Shown piece by piece: positions 8,641-17,468 of a DNA stretch of 64,000 nucleotides. The stretch is taken from the NCBI GenBank assembly GCA_963825615.1, contig CAWGTV010000006.1:248001-312000 (forward strand), read 5' to 3'. A model generated the notes under the pieces. The model had not been told where the DNA came from and ran no database searches. It saw only the letters and a program-made list of their open reading frames with translations. Source of the DNA: JAHEDT01 sp963825615 (lineage in GTDB: Bacteria; Desulfobacterota; Desulfuromonadia; Desulfuromonadales; BM103). The first letter of the stretch is position 1. Every line of letters starts with the position of its first letter. The translations under genes were made by a program, and so were the position numbers.

Positions 8641-10434
8641 ATGAGTACTATGAAACGTGGTTTGTGCTTGGCTATTATCCTCTTGACGAGCTTTTTGACC
8701 GCCTGTGGTGGCGGCGGTGGCGGCGGCGACGATTCGGCCGCGGGCGTCAACACTAACACCGCGGCAACGACCGACATCACATCAGGGATCGCAGTCGACC
8801 CCTATATCACCAATGCACAGTTTGAAGAGCTCAGTGCCGATGGGAAGACGATTCAAAGCAGCATAGGGAGCTCGAGTGCCACCGGTGGATTCTCTTTTAC
8901 AGATGCGATCCGCGATGGTTCGATCATCCAAATTAAACTGACCGCCAAAGGAACGCATGCCGGTGAGAATTATGATGGGGTCATCAAGCGTCAGGTTTTC
9001 ATTGGCGATGCGCAGCCGGTTATCGTGTCTCCCTTGACAACCCTGCTGGCCAACGGCATGTCACCGGCTGCAGTCATTAATATGCTGAACAGCGCCGGCC
9101 TGAGCGGGCTTAGCGAGAGCGATCTTTATACCAACCCGATGGCCACCCTGGTCAACAAGACCGGGAATATCACCGAGAGCGACCTGGTTCTGCTGCAGGC
9201 AAACATGGCAGTCAACGCCTTCATGGTGGCAAACGGGGATTTCAGCTACGGTGGTCCTACGGCCGTTGCCACCTCATCGGTGACCTTTCCCGATATTGCG
9301 GCCATGGTCAAGGAGAGCCTGAACTCGGTTCTCTATCAGCAATTGACTACAGCGATTGGCGCTGATGTCACGGTCGAAGACATGGCCAATATGGCTGTTG
9401 TCATTAGTAGTGGCGCAGCCAGACAGATTAAGTCGGGCGTCCCGATTGGTTCAGTGACGACGATCGGGAACAACATGGAAAACGCGATCGCAATCGCCGA
9501 CGTATTCTACCAGAATCGGACAGGTGGCGGCACGCCTGATCCTGGCACCGGCGGCACCCCACCGAGCACCCCTGACGGGCAGGCGATCTTCACCGGTGCC
9601 ACCGGCGCCACTTGCTCGGCCTGCCATACGGTTGGCACAGGAACCGGCATCATGGACCTGGCCGGCGATGGCGCCAAGATCACAACCAAGTTCGGTGGCG
9701 GCGCTACCCATAATGGCAACACGCTGACGGCCGGTGAAATTACCGCTGTTGCGACATATTTAGGGACCACCACGCCAGGCACCGGCACCGGCGGCACGAC
9801 GACGCCCCCGGTCACCGTTACACCTGACGGGCAGGCGATCTTCACCGGTGCCACCGGCGCCACTTGCTCGGCCTGCCATACGGTTGGCACAGGAACCGGC
9901 ATCATGGACCTGGCCGGCGATGGCGCCAAGATCACAACCAAGTTCGGTGGCGGCGCTACCCATAATGGCAACACGCTGACGGCCGGCGAAATTACCGCTG
10001 TTGCGACATATTTAGGGACCACCACGCCGGGCACCGGCACCGGCGGCACGACGACGCCCCCGGTCACCGTTACACCTGATGGGAAGGCGCTCGTCGAATC
10101 CAACTGTATCGGCTGCCACAATATCGGGCAGGGCGGACTCATGGATTTGTCCGGCAAAGGGAATACGGCCTACACAAACATCACGGCAGGTCATAACGGC
10201 GTCAGCATGACAGACCTGGAGGCCAATGCTGTGGCCGATTATCTGGACACCCTGACTCCTCCCAGCACGCCGACAGCACCTTTCGTCCATCCATATTTCA
10301 GTAACCCGAGAAGTGCTCACCGCAACTACGTGGGCAACAATGGTACGAGCAATTGTGTATCATGCCATGGTACAGACCTGAGAGGCTCAGGCTCGGCACC
10401 CAGTTGTTACTCATGCCATGGTAAGAAGTGGTGA
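8641..10434 (+). CDS. Pentahaem c-type cytochrome lipoprotein with repeat linkers
   Basis: About 597 residues. A lipoprotein signal peptide with lipobox LTAC is followed by a Gly/Asp-rich spacer. A long non-haem region (about residues 30-310) comes next, then five CXXCH haem sites: CSACH twice in near-identical modules, CIGCH, and CVSCH and CYSCH near the C-terminus. The modules are joined by Thr/Gly/Pro-rich linkers, recalling extracellular PgcA-like cytochromes of Geobacter. A role in extracellular or outer-surface electron transfer is inferred, not shown. ATG 8641 or ATG 8650 both fit the AGGAAAAGGA ribosome site; MKRGLCLAIILL from 8650 is equally plausible. The gene is monocistronic and ends at double terminators. 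Confidence 0.88.
   Translation: MSTMKRGLCLAIILLTSFLTACGGGGGGGDDSAAGVNTNTAATTDITSGIAVDPYITNAQFEELSADGKTIQSSIGSSSATGGFSFTDAIRDGSIIQIKLTAKGTHAGENYDGVIKRQVFIGDAQPVIVSPLTTLLANGMSPAAVINMLNSAGLSGLSESDLYTNPMATLVNKTGNITESDLVLLQANMAVNAFMVANGDFSYGGPTAVATSSVTFPDIAAMVKESLNSVLYQQLTTAIGADVTVEDMANMAVVISSGAARQIKSGVPIGSVTTIGNNMENAIAIADVFYQNRTGGGTPDPGTGGTPPSTPDGQAIFTGATGATCSACHTVGTGTGIMDLAGDGAKITTKFGGGATHNGNTLTAGEITAVATYLGTTTPGTGTGGTTTPPVTVTPDGQAIFTGATGATCSACHTVGTGTGIMDLAGDGAKITTKFGGGATHNGNTLTAGEITAVATYLGTTTPGTGTGGTTTPPVTVTPDGKALVESNCIGCHNIGQGGLMDLSGKGNTAYTNITAGHNGVSMTDLEANAVADYLDTLTPPSTPTAPFVHPYFSNPRSAHRNYVGNNGTSNCVSCHGTDLRGSGSAPSCYSCHGKKW
9571..10074 (+). repeat. Two tandem 252-bp repeats inside the cytochrome gene
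   Basis: Copies at 9571-9822 and 9823-10074 are almost identical at DNA level (I found only about two differences, both silent). Each encodes an 84-residue monohaem module plus linker. A third, diverged module starts at 10075. The unit is an exact multiple of three, so copy number can change without breaking the frame. Confidence 0.92.
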
Positions 10435-10445
10435 TAGACCAGACA

Positions 10446-10472
10446 CGGGGGAGCCTCGGCTCCCCCGATTTT
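10446..10472 (+). terminator. Intrinsic terminator of cytochrome gene
   Basis: Stem CGGGGGAGCC / GGCTCCCCCG followed by ATTTTCTTG, 12 bases after the stop codon. Confidence 0.85.
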
Positions 10473-10518
10473 CTTGCACAACACCCTGGTTGAGCCTTCC
10501 TGAACACCATTCAGCTAC

Positions 10519-10556
10519 GAAGGGACGGATCGGATGATCCGTCCCTTCACTTTATC
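10519..10556 (+). terminator. Second intrinsic terminator
   Basis: Perfect 13-base-pair stem GAAGGGACGGATC / GATCCGTCCCTTC with a four-base loop, followed by ACTTTATCTTT. It backs up the terminator at 10446. Confidence 0.8.
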
Positions 10557-10662
10557 TTTATCATCTTGTTTCCCGTACCGCTTCCAACCTCGATGCCTTG
10601 CCTCTTATCAAATCCCTGCCATAATGAACATCTATTTCTTCTAAACCCTCACGGAGGCCAAA

Positions 10663-10839
10663 ATGACCATCTATCGCACATGGTATTGTAGCTGCCGGGG
10701 AACACAATTGGAACTCAGCACCGTGGAAACAGCAGAAGATGAACCGGTGGAACCGATCTGCCAGCGCTGCGGAGCCTCTCCTTCCTCGGATCCCCGTCAC
10801 ACCATGTCATATCGCGACCTAGAGAGCCGAGCAGATTGA
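10663..10839 (+). CDS. Small zinc-ribbon-like protein (58 aa)
   Basis: A 58-residue open frame. ATG 10663 is preceded by CGGAGG with five-base spacing, an excellent ribosome site. The protein starts MTIYRTWYCSCRG and has a second Cys pair in ICQRCGA, giving a CXC...CXXC arrangement consistent with a single zinc ribbon. The rest is acidic and polar. No family was recognised. It is convergent with the small minus-strand gene ending at 10846 (6-base gap). The ribosome site and Cys pairing support it as a real gene; function unknown. Confidence 0.6.
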   Translation: MTIYRTWYCSCRGTQLELSTVETAEDEPVEPICQRCGASPSSDPRHTMSYRDLESRAD

Positions 10840-10845
10840 AAATGT

Positions 10846-11025
10846 CTAGCCAGAGACTGCAACACGAGTAAAGAAAACAAAGGCCATCGCAGGGCGTTTG
10901 CTCGCGTCTCGCACGACAAACTGGATGCTGTCGAAGTGCCAGCCTTGCTCGGTCCAGCAGTTCAAGACCTCTTCGATAGATTCATCAGTGACTAACGCAA
11001 GCTCCACAACCTTATATTCGATCAT
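10846..11025 (-). CDS. Small DUF4177-like protein
   Basis: A 59-residue protein starting MIEYKVVELALVTDESIEE, with LNCWTEQGWHFDSIQFV in the middle and AMAFVFFTR at the end. The order 'YKVVE - LN.W..QGW.. - FF.R' is the DUF4177 pattern found in very small cytoplasmic proteins of unknown function. ATG 11025 is preceded by AAGGAAGGA at seven bases, which is better than the upstream in-frame starts that would extend it to 73 residues. It is divergent from the acetate transporter operon. Confidence 0.7.
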   Translation of the reverse strand: MIEYKVVELALVTDESIEEVLNCWTEQGWHFDSIQFVVRDASKRPAMAFVFFTRVAVSG

Positions 11026-11271
11026 CGACAAATCCTTCCTTTCCAGCAGTCCGCGATCCCCCTCCACTTATCCTTTATAACGCGCTCGACAGATGCCGTA
11101 AAGGATTCCCTTGCGGCACAAAATCCATATCGGTAATCTTTTAACCGATAAGATAAAACATCTTTTTATCCTTACAATCATTTGTTTTTTTACAATAATT
11201 ATTTCATTTGGAATTTCGTGTACTTTAGCTGAACTCACCCTTGAACGGGGATGTTTGTATGCAGTTTTATA

Positions 11272-11299
11272 TTGACATCTTTTTAGAACGACGTATCAT
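11272..11299 (+). promoter_or_regulatory. Candidate sigma-70 promoter for DUF485-actP operon
   Basis: TTGACA (11272-11277) and TATCAT (11294-11299) with a 16-base spacer, in the 520-base gap before the transporter operon. Transcription from here would give a leader of about 240 bases with a small hairpin (GCAAAG / CTTTGC near 11374). Called from consensus match and position only. Confidence 0.5.
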
Positions 11300-11548
11300 G
11301 TCGCAAAAATTACCACCCCAATATGTGGTTCTTTTTCCCGAATAAGTACCCTTAACAACTTCTCACATCGCAGCAAAGCCGGAGCTTTGCCGGCACTTCT
11401 GCCCAGGACAAAAGGATAGGAATCCTTAGGTGTTATGCTATGCGGAGCAGCATTGGTGACTCCGTAAATTCATTGGCTTCAAGATTACCAAATGTAGTTG
11501 TTTCGGAGAGAACTTAGAAAAAAACCACTGAAAAAGGAGTCACAACCC

Positions 11549-11812
11549 ATGGGACACGGACCAGCAGTAAAGCTCGGCAAGGACAATGCCGCCGGGTATA
11601 AGGCCAGAATCGGCATCTCGATGTTCATCGTCTACACCCTGACCTACTTCGGCTTTGTCGTTATCAATGCGGTTAACCCGACGTTGATGGAAAAAGTCTA
11701 CTTCGGTCAAACGCTGGCCGTCCTGTACGGCTTCTTCCTGATCATCTTCGCTTTCGTGCTGGCGATCATCTACAACCACTTCTGTACTGCCGCCGAAGCG
11801 CGCCTGAACTGA
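11549..11812 (+). CDS. DUF485 small membrane protein
   Basis: An 87-residue protein with two membrane helices (about residues 25-47 and 58-80) and the DUF485 layout, including an N-terminal soluble stretch and FGQTLAVLYGFFLIIFAFVLA. DUF485 proteins are regularly encoded directly upstream of acetate/solute:Na+ symporters (as YjcH upstream of ActP in E. coli) and are thought to assist the symporter. ATG 11549 follows AAGGAG at good spacing; upstream in-frame starts are ignored. The symporter gene begins 17 bases after the stop, so the pair is one operon. Confidence 0.9.
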   Translation: MGHGPAVKLGKDNAAGYKARIGISMFIVYTLTYFGFVVINAVNPTLMEKVYFGQTLAVLYGFFLIIFAFVLAIIYNHFCTAAEARLN

Positions 11813-11829
11813 TAGGAGGAACGAAGACC

Positions 11830-13763
11830 ATGGTATACACCCAATCACCCCTGGCCATCGGCCTGTTCATTATTTTTGTTCTCTTTGTCCTCGGCCTCTC
11901 CTTCTTCCTGGCCCGCCGGACCACGTCGGCGGCCGGCTACTACGCCGCCGGCGGCAACATTCACTGGTTCACCAACGGCATCGCCTTCGCCGGCGACTAC
12001 CTCTCGGCAGCCTCGTTCCTCGGCATCTGCGGCATGATCGCCACGGCCGGCTTCGACGGCTGGATGTATTCGATCGGCTACCTGGCCGGCTGGATGGTCG
12101 CCCTCTTCCTGGTGGCTGAACCGATGAAGCGCCTCGGCAAGTACACCTTCACCGATGCTCTCGACTCCAAGTTCAACTCCAAGTCGATCCAGCTGATGGC
12201 CGCCATCTCGACCCTGGCTGTCTCGGTCTTCTACCTGATCCCGCAGATGGTCGGCGCCGGCGTGCTGGTTCAGCCGCTGCTCGGCATGCCGCACTGGGTC
12301 GGCGTCTGCATCGTCGGCGTGGTCGTCACCATCATCGTCGCCACCGCCGGCATGGCCTCCACCACCTACGTGCAGTTCTTCAAGGGCGCCCTGCTGCTGA
12401 TCTGCTCGACCATCGTCGTCGGCCTCGTCCTGTTTCGCGGTCTCGGCACCGAGCCCAACCAGGGCGGCACCAAGGAATACCACAAGTTCCAGACCCTCTC
12501 GGCCGTGGTTGCCGACGGCAGCCTGCAGGTTGAAGGTTATGAAGTCGTAGCCGGCCTCGACTCGGAATTCGGCAAAGCCGGTTTCGTCAAGCTGTCCCAG
12601 GACGGTCTGGAATCAGTCTGGCACCTCAAGGAGAACAGCTGCCGGCGGTTACACCCTCGATGAAGCCCTGTACGTCACCGAGATGGCGGACGGCACCAAG
12701 CTGTTTAACGGCGCGCCCAAGGAAGATGGCAAGTTCTTCGCCGTCGGCCACATCAAGGAGATCACCGTCGACGGCAAGGAGATCGCCCAGACCGGCGCCG
12801 TCGGCCCACTCGAGTTCCTCAACCGCTTCAAGGACAGCACCGTGGTCCTGTGGGGGAAGAAATACGTCAAGGTCGGCGACGCGACAACCACGATCTACTA
12901 CCAGAAGCCGACCCCCGGCAGCCGCATCCTGCGCCCCGGCCTGAAGTTCAAGGTCGACAACGCCAGCGGCCTGGACAAGTTCAACTTTATCTCGCTGATG
13001 CTGGCCCTCTTCTGCGGCACCGCCGCCCTGCCGCACATCCTGATCCGCTACTACACGGTGCCAAGCCAGGCTGCGGCCCGCAAATCGACCATCGTCGGCA
13101 TCGCCGCCATCGGCTTCTTCTACATCCTGACCCTCTACCTCGGTCTCGGCGCCATGACCAACGGCGTCATCAACATCACCGACAACAACATGTCGGCACC
13201 GCTCCTGGCGCTTTCCTTCGGCGTCGTGCTCTTCGCGGTGATCTCGTCGCTGGCCTTCGCCACGGTGCTCGGCACCGTCTCCGGCCTGATCGTCGCCTCG
13301 GCCGGCGCGGTCGCCCACGACCTGATGGACAACTTCCTCGGCATGAACATGACCGACAAGGGGAAAGTTCGGGCCGGCAAGATCTCGGCCATGGTGATCG
13401 GCGGCATCGCCATCTACCTCGGCATCATCTTCGAAGGGATGAACGTCTCCTTCCTGGTCGGCTGGGCCTTCGCCGTGGCCGCTTCTGCCAACCTGCCGGC
13501 GATCCTGATGATCCTCTTCTGGCAGAAGACCACCGCCCAGGGCGTGGCCGCGTCGATCCTGGTCGGCCTGACCTCGTCCCTCGGCCTGATCCTCGATCTC
13601 GCCTGACATGTGGGTTCGCTACGGCCTGCTACCTCAGGATGCGCCGATCGCCTTCAACAGCCCGGCGGCAATCTCGATCCCGGCCAGCTTCATCGCCTTG
13701 GTGCTCGTGTCCCTGGTCACCCAGAAAAAAGGGGCCATGATCGAAGAAGGCGCCGAAGCCTGA
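11830..13763 (+). pseudogene. actP: Acetate (cation/solute) symporter ActP-like, two apparent frameshifts
   Basis: Reading across two single-base insertions gives a continuous ~643-residue sodium:solute symporter. The first frame runs 11830-12639; an extra T at 12640 shifts it; the second frame runs 12641-13594; an extra G near 13595 shifts it again; the last frame ends at TGA 13761-13763 (…KKGAMIEEGAEA). The SSS fold is clear: FLARRTTSAAGYYAAGG near the start, AGDYLSAASFLG, then ALPHILIRYY later. Between helices is a ~140-residue hydrophilic insert (from about residue 217), larger than in E. coli ActP. With the DUF485 partner, acetate uptake is the likely role. Because each break is repaired by one base, a sequencing error is more likely than true decay. 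Confidence 0.85.
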
Positions 13764-13797
13764 TCCTTGCACAGAGAGTAGCAACCTGCTAAACAAT

Positions 13798-13835
13798 AGA
13801 GAGGGGCCGCCCCAGCAGCCCCTCTCTTTGCTTTT
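13798..13835 (+). terminator. Intrinsic terminator of DUF485-actP operon
   Basis: Stem AGAGAGGGGC / GCCCCTCTCT with a ten-base loop, followed by TTGCTTTTCC, about 35 bases after the actP stop. Confidence 0.8.
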
Positions 13836-13869
13836 CCTCTCTGGCACTAATGATTTAGAAAGACTCTTT

Positions 13870-14475
13870 ATGCGTCGTTTTCGCTATACCCTGATCGCTA
13901 TCTGCCTTCTCCTGCTCTTCCTGGGCGGTAGCGACCTTGTCCTCTGGTACCATAACCAGTCACCCGCATCGGTAAACATCGAGGAACTGGAGCAGAATGG
14001 GGCGCCACAGGAGTGGCTCCATGTGACCTCCGGATACCAGGATCTCGACCGGGCCATTTCAACCTCCGGATCGCTGGAAATGGAAGCCTTGCTGATCCCC
14101 CTTCTCGCGACTCTTGACCAGGAACAGATCAAGGTTCTGGTCGAGACGCGCAATCCTCAACTGCTACAGATCTTCCAGGACTACCATTTCTTTACCGACA
14201 CCCTTCCGGAAAAACAGGCATTCCACCGCCAGCATGATGCGAAATTCAAGGGCCAGCGGGAGATTACCGGCATGCTGGTTGCCGGCCTGATTGCCCGCGG
14301 CAACCAACAGAAGCTGCTGAAGTTGGCCAAGCAAACGGATCTCAACGTAGCCGATGACGTGATTTTCATAAGCGAGGGTAAAGAGCCTGACAAATGGCGT
14401 GGCCTGTTCTTTAGCGTAATTGGCCTGCTCGGCCTGATCAGGGTGCTGACACACAAGCAGAAGGGCGCCACCTGA
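13870..14475 (+). CDS. Hypothetical membrane-anchored protein
   Basis: A 201-residue protein of unknown family. An N-terminal membrane anchor (MRRFRYTLIAICLLLLFLGG) and a second short hydrophobic helix near the C-terminus (GLFFSVIGLLGLIRVL) frame a soluble, mostly helical domain of about 160 residues. ATG 13870 is chosen because MRRFRYT gives a normal signal-anchor start; the ribosome site (AGAAAGA) is weak. It stands alone between two terminators. Confidence 0.6.
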   Translation: MRRFRYTLIAICLLLLFLGGSDLVLWYHNQSPASVNIEELEQNGAPQEWLHVTSGYQDLDRAISTSGSLEMEALLIPLLATLDQEQIKVLVETRNPQLLQIFQDYHFFTDTLPEKQAFHRQHDAKFKGQREITGMLVAGLIARGNQQKLLKLAKQTDLNVADDVIFISEGKEPDKWRGLFFSVIGLLGLIRVLTHKQKGAT

Positions 14476-14487
14476 GGCGCCCTTCTG
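14458..14487 (+). terminator. Terminator hairpin overlapping the stop codon
   Basis: Perfect 12-base-pair stem CAGAAGGGCGCC / GGCGCCCTTCTG with the TGA stop codon of the preceding gene in its loop. Only GGTTATATC follows, so the T-run is poor; it may be an mRNA-end hairpin. Confidence 0.5.
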
Positions 14488-14564
14488 GTTATATCAGCGA
14501 GGGCGACACTGTTTTTGATCAAGTCAGGCACGCAATCTATCAACTTTGGCGACATCGTAGCGAG

Positions 14565-14840
14565 TCAGATTGGTAAAAATGCGGCCAGCTCCTGGTCGCC
14601 GAGGATCAGCACCTGCTTGGTATGCACCTCGACCAGCGGTTCCTAAGCCTCCATGGCCAGTTGTACGGCTTCGCTGGCACTCATCTCACTTTGCTCGGCA
14701 CTGGCCAGAAGAGCCTTAGCCAAGCGGAGCTTCTCGTCAACCGGCTTGGCCGATAACCCGTGAATCGCAGCTATTTCATGGACGGGCGCCTGTAAGACCA
14801 GGTTGACGATTCTGTCATGCTCCAATTCTTTTTTAACCAT
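14565..14840 (-). pseudogene. Hypothetical gene remnant with in-frame TAG
   Basis: An open frame from ATG 14840 (MVKKELEHDRIVNLVLQAP…) runs 65 codons to TAG at 14643-14645 and then continues in the same frame for another 25 coding-looking codons to TGA at 14565 (EPLVEVHTKQVLILGDQELA). The continuation has ordinary amino-acid composition, suggesting a nonsense mutation in a former ~91-residue or longer gene. No family was recognised. The ribosome site is weak. Confidence 0.35.
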
Positions 14841-15186
14841 ATTCCGGAATGTGTTACAGACACTGACCGGGTAGTGTGCTTTATTTGCAAATTGCCTGTA
14901 GGTTTTTGCTGCCAACTACTCAATCCGGGAACATTCGAGCATCAACTTTCTCATAATCGCCCTCCCCTAACGTAGTTAAATACATCATCCTAAAAACATC
15001 TCACTAAAGGGCTACGACACAGCTGAAAGTATGTCAAACCGGCGTCATGGGCAAAGAGCCTTCCATTCTAACCACCAAATGTTTGTTTTTCTTGATTTCA
15101 CGAGGGCTCCTGAGGCAAGTTAAGATATAATTTGATATCTACTTTTCATCAAGGGCAAGACTCTTCAGACCAAAGGCAAATGCGAC
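14841..15186. other. Intergenic region before subtilase gene
   Basis: About 345 bases. The open frame of the remnant gene continues upstream to 14915 without a good start. The rest should hold the subtilase promoter. No hairpin or repeat stood out. Confidence 0.35.
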
Positions 15187-17409
15187 ATGCGACGTCCCCC
15201 TCTGCGACTGATCCCTGCGTTGTTCCTTGTCATCAGCCTGCTGTCGGTGTCGAGTTCGGCAGCCCAGGAAGAGAAACTCGGACCAAGGCTTTTGAGCCTG
15301 CTTGCGGTAACAAGTCCCGGAGAGAGGGTTCCGGTTATTGTCCGCATGCAGCAGCCGTTGGCGGTTCAAACGTTAGCCAGACCTTCTCACCTAACAGGGC
15401 ACAACCGCGCTCAGGAGCGGTCAAAACTGATCCATGCGCTCAAAGCGCACGCCGCAAAGCAGCGACAGCCTCTAGAGAAAAGACTGGCTCATCACGGGAT
15501 TACCGAAGCTCGCCCGCTCTGGCTGATCAACGGCACGGCTCTTCAGGCAACCCCGGCGGAGATCGTGGATATTTCCAGGCTGCCCGAGGTAGCAGCGATT
15601 TCCCTTGACCAGACCATCGAACTGCCCGAGATCATCCCCGCCCAGGCCTCGGGTCCTGCCGAGCCGAACATCAACCTGGTCAATGCTCCGAGCCTCTGGG
15701 CTCTCGGTTATAACGGTCAAGGGGTCACGGTGGCCATTATGGATACCGGTGTCGACATCAATCATCCGGACCTCGGACCGCGTTGGCGAGGCGGCAGCAA
15801 CAGCTGGTTCGACCCCTACGGCGAACATCCGCTTTTACCAACCGACCGTGACGGGCACGGGACCCAGGTGACCGGACTGATCCTCGGCGGCAACTTCAGC
15901 GGGGCCTATATCGGCGTTGCTCCAGACGCCCAGTGGATCGCAGTAAAAATCTTCGCGGATGATGGCGAGGCCCGCAGCAGCGCAATCCATGCCAGCTTCC
16001 AGTGGCTGCTCGACCCGGACAACAACCCGGACACCGACGACGCACCGGATATCGTCAACAACTCCTGGGGCTATGAGGCCTCACCAAATATTTGCGACAC
16101 GCTCTCCAGGGAGTTCCAGGTCGATGTCCAGGCTTTGCAAGCGGCGGGGATGACCGTGCTCTTTGCTGCCGGCAATACCGGGCCGGCGACCAGCAGCAGC
16201 ATTGCTCCGGCCAATTATCCGGAGAGCTTTGCCGTTGGCTCAGTGGGCACCTCCACCTCGCCCACACTGATCAGCTCTTTCAGCGCGCGTGGGCCCTCCG
16301 CCTGCGACGGCACGATCTACCCAGAAATGGTGGCACCCGGGTTCGAGGTCTGGACGAGCGACTTAACGGCCGGCGGAGCTTTCCCAGGCTCCTATTTACT
16401 GGCGACAGGCACGTCCTTTTCGACACCCCAGGTCAGCGGCGTGATGGCCCTGTTGCGCAGCGCATTTCCCTACATCACTGCCAGCGATCTCGAAACCTCC
16501 CTCAAACAGTCGGCCACCGATCTCGGCACCGTTGGCCCTGACCATACCTATGGCTACGGGCTGGTTAATGCTCTTGCCGCTTTCAAATACCTGGCCGGTT
16601 TGCAGAACATCGACATAACGGATTCGATCTACCCGGAAAACGACCAAGTTGTTGCTTTTGGCAGCGTAATGTCAGGGACCAGCGCCGCAGCAAGTGTCCG
16701 GGTGCGCAATGCCAGCAGCGTCCCCTTGACCCTGGGCTCTACCGACACCAGCGCTATCAGGGAACCCTTCAGCGTCGTCAGCGACGCCTGCAGCACCCGG
16801 GTTCTGCCACCGGGCGAAACGTGCACCATCGCATTGCGCTTTGCGCCGTCCATGCCGGGGAGCTTTTCCGCCAACCTAGGCATCCTCTCCGACGCTGTCG
16901 ATGAGAAGCAGGCAACCATCACTCTGTCAGGGGCCGGCAATACGCCACCGGTGGCACCACAACCACTTACCCCAGCCAGTGGCGAAACGGTCGGAACCAC
17001 GGTAACCTTCAGCTGGTTGCCGGCTACGGATGCCGAGGGGGATGCCGTTGCGCAGTTCCTAGTCTACTCGCCGCATGCCGATTTCTCATTCGCGACAACT
17101 CGCCAAGTCGCAACGGTACCTGCCGCCCTGCTCGGCGCCGGAGGCTTGTTGCTTGGCGCCCTGCTCGCCGGCCTAGCCCGCCGCCGTGATCTGGCCATAG
17201 GCCTGATCCTTGTAATGCTGATTATGGCCATAGCCGCCTGCGGCGGAGGAGGTAGCGGCGGGGATGATGACACGACGACCAGTGCAGCTGCTCAGTCGAC
17301 CTCGGTCAGCGGACTGGTTTCAGGCACGACCTACTATTGGAAGATGGTCGCCAGAGACAGTTACGGCGCAGAAACGCAAAGCACGACAAGGACGATTCTT
17401 GTGCAATAA
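15187..17409 (+). CDS. Exported S8 (subtilisin-like) serine peptidase with embedded membrane segment
   Basis: A 740-residue protein. A signal peptide (residues 1-26, ending SSAAQ) leads into a propeptide-like region (~30-150). The S8 catalytic domain has the triad Asp186 (VAIMDTGVD), His224 (DGHGTQVTG) and Ser410 (GTSFSTPQVSG), with NNSWGY supplying the oxyanion region. It should cleave proteins outside the cytoplasm. After the peptidase come a choice-of-anchor/Ig-like region (~480-590) and an fn3-like domain. This last domain is interrupted at ~645-690 by two hydrophobic helices around ARRRD, followed by a lipobox-like AIAAC (Cys685) and a Gly/Asp/Thr spacer before the fn3 strands resume (GTTYYWKMVARDS). 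A weak AAAGG precedes ATG 15187. Confidence 0.9.
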   Translation: MRRPPLRLIPALFLVISLLSVSSSAAQEEKLGPRLLSLLAVTSPGERVPVIVRMQQPLAVQTLARPSHLTGHNRAQERSKLIHALKAHAAKQRQPLEKRLAHHGITEARPLWLINGTALQATPAEIVDISRLPEVAAISLDQTIELPEIIPAQASGPAEPNINLVNAPSLWALGYNGQGVTVAIMDTGVDINHPDLGPRWRGGSNSWFDPYGEHPLLPTDRDGHGTQVTGLILGGNFSGAYIGVAPDAQWIAVKIFADDGEARSSAIHASFQWLLDPDNNPDTDDAPDIVNNSWGYEASPNICDTLSREFQVDVQALQAAGMTVLFAAGNTGPATSSSIAPANYPESFAVGSVGTSTSPTLISSFSARGPSACDGTIYPEMVAPGFEVWTSDLTAGGAFPGSYLLATGTSFSTPQVSGVMALLRSAFPYITASDLETSLKQSATDLGTVGPDHTYGYGLVNALAAFKYLAGLQNIDITDSIYPENDQVVAFGSVMSGTSAAASVRVRNASSVPLTLGSTDTSAIREPFSVVSDACSTRVLPPGETCTIALRFAPSMPGSFSANLGILSDAVDEKQATITLSGAGNTPPVAPQPLTPASGETVGTTVTFSWLPATDAEGDAVAQFLVYSPHADFSFATTRQVATVPAALLGAGGLLLGALLAGLARRRDLAIGLILVMLIMAIAACGGGGSGGDDDTTTSAAAQSTSVSGLVSGTTYYWKMVARDSYGAETQSTTRTILVQ

Positions 17410-17468
17410 TTGGCGTTGGTCGGGGCGAGAAAGATTCCCGGCTTTAATTGCGGCCGATGACGGGGTCT

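Noticed and set aside
9571..10074. Insertion element in the cytochrome gene
   Set aside because: The repeat stays in frame, encodes complete haem modules and has no terminal inverted repeats or transposase.
11374..11400. Sigma-54 promoter before the DUF485 operon
   Set aside because: GGCAC and TGC are present but the spacing between GG and GC is wrong; a sigma-70-like pair at 11272 fits better.
12626..13609. Long minus-strand frame opposite the symporter gene
   Set aside because: It is rich in Asp, Gly, Ala and Arg with no family pattern, a typical mirror of GC-rich coding DNA; the plus strand encodes a clear symporter.
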